Origin: Alkalimonas sp.
Lineage (GTDB): Bacteria > Pseudomonadota > Gammaproteobacteria > Enterobacterales > Alteromonadaceae
Reading direction: 5' to 3'
Assembly (NCBI GenBank): GCA_007117525.1
Contig: SKGJ01000225.1
Span: 1-7,310 of the forward strand
Length of the DNA: 7,310 bases
Shown one piece after another: positions 1 to 6,392 of this stretch (within the stretch, counting starts at the first letter, position 1; each line of letters starts with the position of its first letter). The notes below the pieces were generated by a model. That model was not told the origin of the DNA. It ran no database searches and saw nothing but the letters and a program-made list of their open reading frames with translations. Both the position numbers and the translations under genes were made by a program.

Positions 1-10
1 AAAGCGCTTT
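1..10. promoter_or_regulatory. Palindrome AAAGCGCTTT, copy 1 (possible LacI-type operator)
   Basis: This is a perfect 10-base palindrome at the left edge of the window. An identical copy lies at 70-79, and the match extends to AAAGCGCTTTAT here against AAAGCGCTTTTAT there. A palindrome with a central CG flanked by A and T tracts resembles operators of LacI/CcpA-family regulators. That assignment is inferred from sequence style only. The site, if real, could serve a gene outside the window to the left. Confidence 0.3.
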
Positions 11-24
11 ATGCGGCGTTAGCT

Positions 25-59
25 GTTGTCGATTTGGAACCACCAAAGCTTCCAACAAC
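25..59. other. Imperfect hairpin just downstream of the aminotransferase
   Basis: TTGGAA (34-39) pairs with TTCCAA (50-55) around a 10-base loop. Beyond a 5-base bulge, GTTG (25-28) pairs with CAAC (56-59). It begins 9 bases past the aminotransferase stop codon on the minus strand, where a terminator would be expected. No U-tract follows on that strand (AAATCGACAAC), so it is not a convincing intrinsic terminator. It may only stabilise the 3' end of the transcript. Confidence 0.2.
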
Positions 60-67
60 TGCCTTGC

Positions 68-1543
68 CTAAAGCGCTTTTATCTCCCGCTGAAGCCTGCA
101 TCTTGAGGTCACTTGGGTATAAGCACGCTTTTGCTGCTGGCTGGCCGGCAAGTGACCTTCTGCCTGCAAGTCGACGATGGTGCGCTCGATGGCCTGACGC
201 AAGGTGCGGACTATGGTGTCGACCTGCTCTTTGGTGATGGTCAGCGGGGGCGACATCACATTCAGATGCACAATGGGCCGGACAATAAGCCCCAAGGCTT
301 CGGCATGATCCGAGATGCGTTTGCCAATATCCAGTTCCTCCGGGAACAAGGCTTTGCTGACTTTATCACGCACATTCTCGACGCAGACCATCAGCTGCAT
401 CCCCCGTACCTGGCCAACGATGGGTAAATCTTCCAGCGTTCTCATTTGCTGCTGAAAATAGGGGCCTATCTGCTGCACCCGCTGCAGCAATTGTTCGCGC
501 TCAATGATGTCAATGTTTTTCAGTGCAGCAGCGCACGCAATCGGGTGGCCGGAGTAGGTAAAGCCATGCGCAAAGCAGCGGCCATGGCCCGGTTCGCTAA
601 TTACCTGATGAATGCGGTCGGAGTAGATGCAGGCTCCCAGCGGCTGATAGCCGGAGGTGATGCCTTTGGCGGTGGTAATGATATCCGGTTTAATACCAAA
701 CAAGTCCCAGGAAGCAAACCAGTGGCCAAGCCGGCCAAAGGAGGTGACCACTTCATCGGAGACATACAAAATATCGTATTTTTTGCACAGGGCCCAGGTC
801 GCCTGATGATAACCCGCTGGTGGCACAATAACGCCACCGGCACCGAACACAGGCTCGGCATAAAAAGCGGCAATGTGTTCAGGCCCTAGCTGCAGGATGC
901 GCTCTTCCATTTCCTGCAGCAGCAGCTGCAAATAGTCGGTTTCCGACAAGCCAGCCGGTGCCCGGTAATAATTGGGGCAGGACAGGTGGTGAATAAAGTC
1001 CTTAATAAAGTCAAACTCCGGCGGATGATCCCCCGCTTTGCCACCAATCGACATCGATAAATAGGTGCTGCCATGGTAGGAGTTTTTGCGCGATAGAATA
1101 TGCTTTTTCTCAGGTTTGCCACGACAGTTCTGGTAGTACTGAATTAAGCGGTAGGAGCTATCCACTGCGGTCGAGCCGCCGCAGGTGAAAATAACATGAT
1201 TCAGATCGCCCGGCGCCAGCTCGGCCAGTTTGGCGGCCAATTGCGTGGCCGGAATATTGGTCATATCGACAAAGGGATTGGCAAATGCCATGGTGCGGCA
1301 TTGCTCGGCAATGGCATCGGCCATTTCGCTGCGGCCGAGGCCAATGTTGGTGCACCAAAGGCCACCGACGGCATCGAGATAACGTTTGCCGTGGCTGTCG
1401 GTGATGTAGCACCCTTCGGCGCTGGCAATGGGCAAGGCGCCTTGCTCGGCAAAGACATCGAATACGGTCCAGGGATGGGTGAAGTGCTGTTTATCCAACT
1501 CAACCAGTTGGTCGGTGCTGGTGGCAGCTTTGTGCAATGTCAT
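68..1543 (-). CDS. Class III PLP-dependent (omega) aminotransferase
   Basis: The 491-residue product is a cytoplasmic fold-type I enzyme that should move an amino group from an amine or omega-amino acid to a keto acid, using pyridoxal phosphate. Visible motifs: the cofactor phosphate loop CGGSTAVDSS (121-130), NSYHGSTYL with the ring-stacking Tyr156 (154-162), SDEVVTSFGRLG (262-273) with Asp263 for the pyridine nitrogen, TTAKGITSGYQPLG with Schiff-base Lys293, and RPIVHLNVMSPPL (422-434) at the active-site entrance. The phosphate loop reads GGSTAVD rather than the commoner GSEAND. Residues after about 460 form a polar tail beyond the usual family end. The ATG at 1543 is chosen because CAGGAAA lies 7 bases upstream; an in-frame TTG at 1597 has no good ribosome site and falls inside an inverted repeat. 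The LysR gene lies 120 bases upstream on the same strand. Polyamines, beta-alanine or taurine are all possible donors. The family is certain; the substrate is not. Confidence 0.93.
   Translation of the reverse strand: MTLHKAATSTDQLVELDKQHFTHPWTVFDVFAEQGALPIASAEGCYITDSHGKRYLDAVGGLWCTNIGLGRSEMADAIAEQCRTMAFANPFVDMTNIPATQLAAKLAELAPGDLNHVIFTCGGSTAVDSSYRLIQYYQNCRGKPEKKHILSRKNSYHGSTYLSMSIGGKAGDHPPEFDFIKDFIHHLSCPNYYRAPAGLSETDYLQLLLQEMEERILQLGPEHIAAFYAEPVFGAGGVIVPPAGYHQATWALCKKYDILYVSDEVVTSFGRLGHWFASWDLFGIKPDIITTAKGITSGYQPLGACIYSDRIHQVISEPGHGRCFAHGFTYSGHPIACAAALKNIDIIEREQLLQRVQQIGPYFQQQMRTLEDLPIVGQVRGMQLMVCVENVRDKVSKALFPEELDIGKRISDHAEALGLIVRPIVHLNVMSPPLTITKEQVDTIVRTLRQAIERTIVDLQAEGHLPASQQQKRAYTQVTSRCRLQREIKAL
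70..79. promoter_or_regulatory. Palindrome AAAGCGCTTT, copy 2 (possible LacI-type operator)
   Basis: This is the second identical copy of the 10-base palindrome, 69 bases from the first. It overlaps the last base of the aminotransferase stop codon (68-70). Two operators at this spacing could support looping by a tetrameric repressor. The two copies could also pair with each other in RNA. Neither role can be decided from the sequence. Confidence 0.3.
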
Positions 1544-1575
1544 GGCAGTTTCCTGTAGCGGCTTGCCCGGATAGG

Positions 1576-1600
1576 GCCTTGGTTCAGTTATAACCAAGGC
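1576..1600. promoter_or_regulatory. Perfect inverted repeat in the aminotransferase leader
   Basis: The arms GCCTTGGTT (1576-1584) and AACCAAGGC (1592-1600) are perfectly complementary around the 7-base spacer CAGTTAT. On the minus strand the repeat lies between the LysR stop and the aminotransferase start. It encloses a good -10-like hexamer (TATAAC). No T-run follows on either strand, so it is not an intrinsic terminator. It is more likely an operator overlapping a promoter, or a leader hairpin if transcription starts upstream. Confidence 0.5.
1587..1592 (-). promoter_or_regulatory. Candidate -10 box of the aminotransferase promoter
   Basis: On the minus strand the hexamer is TATAAC, matching the sigma-70 consensus at five of six positions and lying 43 bases before the start codon. 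No good -35 box sits 16 to 18 bases upstream. The shared 17-base element (1611-1627) lies in the -35 area instead. That arrangement fits an activator-dependent promoter, but the promoter is a prediction. Confidence 0.35.
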
Positions 1601-1610
1601 GACCTGGCAA

Positions 1611-1627
1611 CAGCATTCCCTGTACAG
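1611..1627 (-). promoter_or_regulatory. Shared 17-base element, aminotransferase copy
   Basis: Read on the minus strand the element is CTGTACAGGGAATGCTG. It matches the copy at 2605-2621 at 16 of 17 positions, the first 14 being identical. Here it lies within a wider near-palindrome: TT, any base, CCTGTACAGG, any base, AA (1616-1631). It lies 67 bases before the aminotransferase start and points toward it. The likely role is an operator for the neighbouring LysR-type regulator. Confidence 0.55.
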
Positions 1628-1663
1628 GCAAGGGGGCGAGTGAAATGCACCCTCGGATGGGGG

Positions 1664-2563
1664 TTATTGCTTACTAAAAGCGATGCCTTGTTCAGTGAGC
1701 CTGTCCAGCAGCCATTGCAGCCCCTGACCAACCGGGCCTTCATTTTTCCAAATCATATCGACACAATGCGGAAAAGACACCGCCTGATGGCTGGTAGGAA
1801 GCTTAAGCAGGGCACCACTTTGCAATTGTGGCTTGATTAAATTCAGCGGCAGCTCGGCCCAGCCAAAACCTTGTTGCACCGCTTCAATCAACAGGGTGGA
1901 GCTGTTGGTGAACCAGATGTTGGTGGATAAGTCCGAGTCGAAACGGCGAAAACCACTGGCCGGATCGGTAATACGCAGGTGGCGGTACTGCGATAAATCG
2001 TAGGGGGTTACGGAAGCCAGTTGTGCCAATGGGTGGCTGCTGCTGACCACAGTGCCATAGTGCACATGGGAAATGCCCCGAAAAGCGCACTCTTCCGGGT
2101 AGTCGTCCTGGCTGATGGCAATGGCCAGATCGACCTCGCCGTTTTGGATCAACTGGTAGCCCTGGTGGTGGCTGGCTTTAAGCAGCATCAGGGCGGTGTT
2201 GGGAAACTGCTCTTTAAATTCGCTGGCAACCGCCAAGATTAACGCCACTGGCAGCGCCATGTCGTCAAAAGCCAGTGCAATTTCGGTTTCCACATCTTGA
2301 TTCAGATTCTGGATACGGTGCATCAGGTTGTTGTAGCTTTTCAGCACCGATTTAATGTCATTTAACAGGGCCAGGCCTTCTGGAGTTAAGGGGGGCGTGC
2401 GTTTGCTGCGATCAAACACCTCAAAACCGACATCAATCTCCAGATTACTGATAAGACCGCTGATGGAAGACTGAGCTTTACCCAGTTTACGGGCAGCAGC
2501 CGAGAAGCTGCCGGTCTCAACGGTGGTTAAAAATGCCTGGAGTTGCTCAAATGAAAGCTGCAT
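1664..2563 (-). CDS. LysR-family transcriptional regulator
   Basis: The 299-residue product has the usual LysR length and architecture. The N-terminal winged helix-turn-helix spans about 4-62, with GSFSAAARKLGKAQSSISGL (18-37) as the DNA-binding helices. A linker helix follows, then a periplasmic-binding-protein-like effector domain (about 90-295) containing the typical SSTLLIEAVQQGFGWAELPL segment (221-240). It should bind DNA as a tetramer and respond to a small ligand. The ATG at 2563 has GAGG 8 bases upstream. It is divergent from the TonB receptor across 162 bases and is followed by the aminotransferase on the same strand, the usual layout for a regulator that controls both itself and its neighbours. 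A weak -10-like TATAGG (minus strand, 2591-2596) lies just below the shared element, so autoregulation is plausible. The effector is unknown. Confidence 0.93.
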   Translation of the reverse strand: MQLSFEQLQAFLTTVETGSFSAAARKLGKAQSSISGLISNLEIDVGFEVFDRSKRTPPLTPEGLALLNDIKSVLKSYNNLMHRIQNLNQDVETEIALAFDDMALPVALILAVASEFKEQFPNTALMLLKASHHQGYQLIQNGEVDLAIAISQDDYPEECAFRGISHVHYGTVVSSSHPLAQLASVTPYDLSQYRHLRITDPASGFRRFDSDLSTNIWFTNSSTLLIEAVQQGFGWAELPLNLIKPQLQSGALLKLPTSHQAVSFPHCVDMIWKNEGPVGQGLQWLLDRLTEQGIAFSKQ

Positions 2564-2725
2564 ACCGCGAACCTCGAACTATCGCTTTAACCTATAGAAA
2601 CTAACTGTACAGGGAATGTTGAACTGGTTAATCCTGATTCCCGGCGAGCAAGAAATCATCAATTTAGCAGAACTTCTTCGCTTGTACATTAAAACAATAG
2701 CCGGGCAACAGGAAGGAAATTCAGC
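2564..2725. promoter_or_regulatory. Divergent LysR/TonB-receptor promoter region
   Basis: These 162 bases must hold the promoters for both the regulator (minus) and the receptor (plus). Visible items are the shared element at 2605-2621, a second TGTACA core at 2683-2688, and a loose dyad TGATT (2635-2639) / AATCA (2654-2658). The receptor ribosome site AGGAAGGA (2710-2717) lies 8 bases before its ATG. No strong sigma-70 promoter is obvious toward the receptor, so its promoter probably depends on an activator or another sigma factor. Confidence 0.6.
2605..2621 (+). promoter_or_regulatory. Shared 17-base element, TonB-receptor copy
   Basis: The element CTGTACAGGGAATGTTG contains the 8-base palindrome CTGTACAG followed by GGGAATG. 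It differs from the copy upstream of the aminotransferase at a single base (T for C at position 15). It points toward the receptor gene, 104 bases before its start, and also sits about 42 bases upstream of the regulator on the other strand. It is a candidate binding site for the LysR protein or another common regulator. Confidence 0.55.
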
Positions 2726-5140
2726 ATGTTACCATTTAAAAAACGAGAGCTTAGCCTATGGATATCAGCCATGCTGGTATCCGGCGCCGTGATGGCTGTC
2801 GAAACCGAGCAGAAAGAAGACGAGCAGAAAAAAGTACAGTCGATTGAACGAATCACCGTAACCGGTACGGGACGCCCTAAGATGGCATCGGAAATCCCGA
2901 TGAATATCACGGCGATGACCGAAGCTGAGTTGCGTGAAAATAACATTGCGAATTTGAAAGATTTGATTGCCGACAGCGTGGAAATTCATGCGCCGGACAA
3001 CAGCGCTCGTTTTGCCGACTCGGTCTCGGTACGTGGTCTGAATGTTGCCGGAGTCAACGCCAATAACCTGCAGCAGTTTATCCGCACGACCATGGCGTAT
3101 TATCTGGATGCCACGCCCTTGCCGAACATCAATTACCGCATCAAGGATGTGGCCCGGGTTGAGCAGTTGATTGGTCCGCAAGGTACTTTGTATGGCGCCG
3201 GTAGTTTGGGCGGCACCATTCGTTACATCACCAATGAGCCGGTGCTGGAAGAGTTTCAGTTTGATTTAAATACCAATTTCTACCAAACCCAGGGCGGTGG
3301 TATCAGCAACGACACCGATGTGGTGTTCAATATTCCCATGGGCGAACGCTTTGCGGCCCGTTTATCGCTGGCCCGACTGGATGAAAAAGGCTTTACCGAT
3401 CGTCAGGTGAATCCAAGTTGGGTAGCACCGGGCGAAGGTTTCCCGGGCAATCCCAACCCGAATCAAACCCTGTACAAACGGGATGATTGGCAGGAGGTTA
3501 CCGGTGGCCGTCTGACTTTATTGTGGCAAGTCAGTGATGATTTACGGTTAAAGTACAGTCGCACCCAACAAGATCAACTGGCGCATGGTATCCGTGGTGC
3601 CAGTCGCTTGCCGGTCAACCGGGCCTGTGAAGGCATTGAGGATTGCACCTTTACTTCTTTTGATACCCCTTTTCAGTACAATGATCGCACTGTGGTATCA
3701 CGCTTTGCGGAATTTGCCGATCGTGATCTGAAAATGGATTCGATTGATGTGGATTGGGATTTAGGATTTGCCACTTTGACCAGCAGCACGGCCAATTACC
3801 GGGACAGCAGTGTTGGTCAGGCGGATTATGCCGGGGCGGGCAACAGCTTTTACGGTTGGATCCCCGGGCTGGCATTGGCCGATGGCAATGACTCGGCCTA
3901 CATGACCTTTGACAACAGCTACCGTGGCATCAGTCACGAAAGCCGTCTGACCTCCTCCATCGAGGGGCCCTGGAGCTGGATCGTCGGTGTCTACCACACC
4001 AACCAGCGTCGCAACTACAAGTTCTCAGAGTGGTTTGAGCGGCTGGATGAAATCGCCAGCCAGGTCTCCTGGCTGGGCTTTGACCGGGCAACAGCCGGTG
4101 GCAATGTTGGCGAGGGTTACCGCGAAGATTTGGGCAGTAAATACAAAGAGACTGCGATTTTTGGCGAAGTGGGTTATGACATCACCGAAAAGTGGAATCT
4201 GACAGTGGGTGCCCGGGTGTTCAACTACACCGACATTGGCTCTGGTTTTATCCGTGATTATTTGGGCCCAACCGACTCGGATCGTGACTTTAAAGGCAGC
4301 GGCAGTGGTGAGAGTTTCTTTAAATTCAACACCGCTTACTTCTTTAGTGATGAGATCCTGGGCTATTTTACCTACTCACAGGGCTTTCGACGGGGGGGGA
4401 CCAACTCTTTCCGCGAAGACAGTGGTCGCCCGGTGGCAGAAGATGCGCAGTTCTATGAACCGGACTCCACCGACAACTACGAGTTGGGGGTCAAAGGCTT
4501 TTTGGCCGATGGCTTCTTTGTGCAGGCCAATGTTTATCAAATCCAATGGAACAATGTGCAGACCTATTTCTCGCAAACCATTGAAGATTTTTTCCCGGTC
4601 AATGGCACCACCAATGGGCCGGATGCCAAGACCCGCGGTGCAGAGCTTAGCATGCGTTATTATCTGACCGATAACTTATTGCTGACTTACTCTACGGCCA
4701 CCACCAAAGGCACCTGGGATGAAACTGTCACCAAGTGTGTGTATGAAGAAAGTGTTGAGAACAACGAATGTCGTACCTGGATGAAAGGCGGATCTTTGGG
4801 CGGCAACCCCAAGTGGCGGCATAACTTTGGCGTGCGTTACACCGCCGATCTGGACAATGGCATGTCACTCTGGGGCAGTTTGAACGGCCGCTATGTTGGC
4901 AAGGTACAAAACGATCGGCAGGACAACCCGGAAGCTGCGATTTTTGAGTACCCATCTTTTACCACCTTTAGCGCCAATCTTGGGCTGGGCAAAGACAATT
5001 GGGATGTACGGCTTTGGGCAACCAATCTGACCAACAGCGATGCCATTGTCTCCAATCAAAACTCTGGTATTCTGGGCCGTAGAACCATAGCCCTGACACC
5101 AAGAACCATTGGTTTAAGCTTCTCCTACAGTTATTTTTAA
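2726..5140 (+). CDS. TonB-dependent outer-membrane receptor
   Basis: The 804-residue product is a ligand-gated outer-membrane porin energised by TonB-ExbB-ExbD. A signal peptide is clear: a KKR-containing N-terminus, a hydrophobic core and probable cleavage after AVMA (residue 24). The TonB box is ITVTG (43-47). The plug runs to about 170 and holds SVRGLNVAGV (101-110) and the conserved RVEQLIGPQGTLYGAGSLGG (144-163). The rest is a 22-strand barrel ending in LSFSYSYF with the C-terminal Phe needed for outer-membrane insertion. QGFRRGGTN (552-560) is a typical barrel motif. No N-terminal signalling domain is present, so it is not a FecA-type transducer. The four cysteines seen form two close pairs, C301/C307 and C671/C682, probably loop disulfides. 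A run of eight G lies at 4392-4399. The divergent LysR gene probably regulates it, and the MFS gene follows. The ligand is unknown; a siderophore, sugar, peptide or amine conjugate are all possible. Confidence 0.95.
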   Translation: MLPFKKRELSLWISAMLVSGAVMAVETEQKEDEQKKVQSIERITVTGTGRPKMASEIPMNITAMTEAELRENNIANLKDLIADSVEIHAPDNSARFADSVSVRGLNVAGVNANNLQQFIRTTMAYYLDATPLPNINYRIKDVARVEQLIGPQGTLYGAGSLGGTIRYITNEPVLEEFQFDLNTNFYQTQGGGISNDTDVVFNIPMGERFAARLSLARLDEKGFTDRQVNPSWVAPGEGFPGNPNPNQTLYKRDDWQEVTGGRLTLLWQVSDDLRLKYSRTQQDQLAHGIRGASRLPVNRACEGIEDCTFTSFDTPFQYNDRTVVSRFAEFADRDLKMDSIDVDWDLGFATLTSSTANYRDSSVGQADYAGAGNSFYGWIPGLALADGNDSAYMTFDNSYRGISHESRLTSSIEGPWSWIVGVYHTNQRRNYKFSEWFERLDEIASQVSWLGFDRATAGGNVGEGYREDLGSKYKETAIFGEVGYDITEKWNLTVGARVFNYTDIGSGFIRDYLGPTDSDRDFKGSGSGESFFKFNTAYFFSDEILGYFTYSQGFRRGGTNSFREDSGRPVAEDAQFYEPDSTDNYELGVKGFLADGFFVQANVYQIQWNNVQTYFSQTIEDFFPVNGTTNGPDAKTRGAELSMRYYLTDNLLLTYSTATTKGTWDETVTKCVYEESVENNECRTWMKGGSLGGNPKWRHNFGVRYTADLDNGMSLWGSLNGRYVGKVQNDRQDNPEAAIFEYPSFTTFSANLGLGKDNWDVRLWATNLTNSDAIVSNQNSGILGRRTIALTPRTIGLSFSYSYF

Positions 5141-5158
5141 TGGGTGAGTGGTTATCCT

Positions 5159-5183
5159 AAAGTGAGGCTTCGGCCTCACTTTT
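5159..5183 (+). terminator. UUCG-capped hairpin between receptor and MFS gene
   Basis: A perfect 10-base-pair stem (5159-5168 with 5173-5182) closes a TTCG tetraloop and runs directly into a short T-run (TTTT, 5180-5183). It starts 18 bases after the receptor stop. The T-run is short and partly inside the stem, so termination is likely incomplete. Only 18 bases separate it from the MFS start codon, with no room for a new promoter, so the MFS gene probably depends on read-through. It may set the ratio of receptor to transporter. Confidence 0.75.
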
Positions 5184-5189
5184 GCATTC

Positions 5190-5195
5190 AGGAGG
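5190..5195 (+). promoter_or_regulatory. Ribosome binding site deciding the MFS start
   Basis: AGGAGG is a full-consensus Shine-Dalgarno sequence. It is 6 bases from the ATG at 5202 but directly abuts the in-frame TTG at 5196. It therefore selects the ATG and shortens the longest reading frame by two codons. Confidence 0.85.
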
Positions 5196-5201
5196 TTGTT
5201 G

Positions 5202-6374
5202 ATGTTGTCTTTGACCTGGCGGCCAGCCGCTGCATCGGATTTAAATTTTCCTCAATACCTTGGTGTGATGCTGATTGCGATGATGGGCGCTTCGGTCACC
5301 ATTTTAATGCCACTGTTGGTGGGTGCCTTTACCGACAGTGGCTTGTTCAGTACCGCTGAAGTGGGTTTTCTGGCATCCGCCGAGGTGGCGGGTATCCTGA
5401 TCTCCAGTGCCTCGGCTTTGCTGTGGGTACGCCGTATTCAGTGGTTGCGTATCGTGCAGTTGAGTCTGGCGGTTTTTATTGGCTGCAACCTGCTGACCAG
5501 CTGGGTCAGCAGCTTTGAGCTGGTGTTGTTGCTTCGCTTTTGTGCCGGCCTTGCTTGTGGTGTTTCCTATGCTATAGCGTTGGCTGCACTGGGCGACCAA
5601 AGCAGGGTGGATAAGGCCTTTGCTGTGATGGTCACGATTCAGGTGATTTTTGGTACCTTGGGTTTTGCCTTGCTGCCTTATGTGATTGCGCCTTTTGGTT
5701 ACGCTGGCATCTACCAGTGTTTTAACCTCTTTTTACTGCTGGCGTTGATGCTCAGCTTTATCAGTTTTCCGGCTAACAAGAAACCACAGGCGACATTTCG
5801 GCTGGATTTGCAAGGGCGCTGGCTGGCCGCTGCATTGGTTTTTGCCGGCACCATTGCCTATTACTTTGCACAGGGCACCGTCTGGGCCTATTTGGAGCGC
5901 ATTGGGGTGCATGCCGGTTTAACGGTGGCGGAAGTCGGGGCCATCCTGGGGGCTGGTTTTGCCATCAGTGCCATCGGCTCCATGCTGTCCAGCTGGTTTG
6001 TCAGTTGGATTGGCCGTAATGCGTCCTTGTTGTTGACGGCTGTGGTGCAGTTGCCATGTCTGGCGGCCTTGTACTGGATGAGTGACAGCCATGCCTGGGT
6101 GATTTATGCGATAGCCACCATTGTCTACCAGGTGTTCTGGAGCTTTATCGTGCCCATTATGATGGCGATTTTTAATGATGTGGATAAAAGCGGCCGTTTG
6201 ATCGTGTTTTGCGTTACGGCTTTTAAGATTGGCCTGGTGCTGGGGCCACCGGCAGCAGCCTTGACCATTCGCTTGACCAGCATTCATCAGGTGCTGTGGC
6301 TGGGGGCTGTGGCCATTGTGATCAGTGTGGCTTGTTTGATCGCATCCAATCGCTTGATGCAGAAAGACCTGTAA
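5202..6374 (+). CDS. MFS (major facilitator superfamily) transporter
   Basis: The 390-residue product is an inner-membrane secondary carrier with about twelve hydrophobic segments, near residues 18-44, 52-76, 83-103, 107-129, 138-163, 168-190, 207-229, 242-268, 274-294, 297-324, 334-355 and 362-382. A central cytoplasmic loop, with PANKKPQATFR at 190-200, divides the two six-helix halves. RFCAGLACG (112-120) is the usual fourth-helix Arg/Gly motif. The loop between helices 2 and 3 (WVRRIQWLRIV) is a degenerate form of the conserved GxxxDRxGRR motif. The size and fold fit a proton-coupled importer or exporter of a small organic solute. It follows the TonB receptor in the same direction, with only the UUCG hairpin between, so the two probably share a transcript and a substrate pathway. 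Whether it imports the ligand or exports a product cannot be told. Confidence 0.9.
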   Translation: MLSLTWRPAAASDLNFPQYLGVMLIAMMGASVTILMPLLVGAFTDSGLFSTAEVGFLASAEVAGILISSASALLWVRRIQWLRIVQLSLAVFIGCNLLTSWVSSFELVLLLRFCAGLACGVSYAIALAALGDQSRVDKAFAVMVTIQVIFGTLGFALLPYVIAPFGYAGIYQCFNLFLLLALMLSFISFPANKKPQATFRLDLQGRWLAAALVFAGTIAYYFAQGTVWAYLERIGVHAGLTVAEVGAILGAGFAISAIGSMLSSWFVSWIGRNASLLLTAVVQLPCLAALYWMSDSHAWVIYAIATIVYQVFWSFIVPIMMAIFNDVDKSGRLIVFCVTAFKIGLVLGPPAAALTIRLTSIHQVLWLGAVAIVISVACLIASNRLMQKDL

Positions 6375-6392
6375 AAAAGCTCATCCATGAGC
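6373..6392 (-). terminator. Weak minus-strand terminator at the MFS stop codon
   Basis: Read on the minus strand, a short stem GCTCA/TGAGC with a 4-base loop (6379-6392) is followed by TTTTTT. The T-run overlaps the MFS stop codon on the opposite strand. It would stop leftward transcription from the amidohydrolase side before it enters the MFS gene. It may be a fail-safe behind the stronger terminator at 6551-6572. The stem is only five pairs. Confidence 0.35.

Noticed and set aside
1..237. Plus-strand frame open from the window edge to a stop at 237, possibly the end of a gene from the left
   Set aside because: Its last 170 bases run antisense to the aminotransferase, and the translation is rich in Ala, Leu, Pro and Arg without a recognisable motif. 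A short true C-terminus ending near the left edge cannot be excluded, but nothing supports it.
113..889. Plus-strand frames of 104 and 147 codons antisense to the aminotransferase
   Set aside because: They shadow a gene with clear catalytic motifs, have no good ribosome sites and show no recognisable domains.
1544..1597. Longer aminotransferase start at TTG 1597
   Set aside because: The TTG lies inside the perfect inverted repeat and lacks a good ribosome site, while the ATG at 1543 has CAGGAAA at proper spacing.
2635..2658. TGATT/AATCA dyad as a classic LysR T-N11-A box
   Set aside because: The spacer between the arms is 14 bases and the arms are only five bases, so it does not fit the motif; the shared 17-base element is a better candidate.
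4209..4667. 152-codon plus-strand frame inside the TonB receptor gene
   Set aside because: The receptor frame is intact and conserved through this stretch; the alternative frame has unlikely composition and no domain.
5304..5600. Minus-strand frame of 98 codons antisense to the MFS gene, and a similar one at 5919-6287
   Set aside because: Both are Gln- and His-rich shadows of codons for hydrophobic membrane segments, with no ribosome site or motif.
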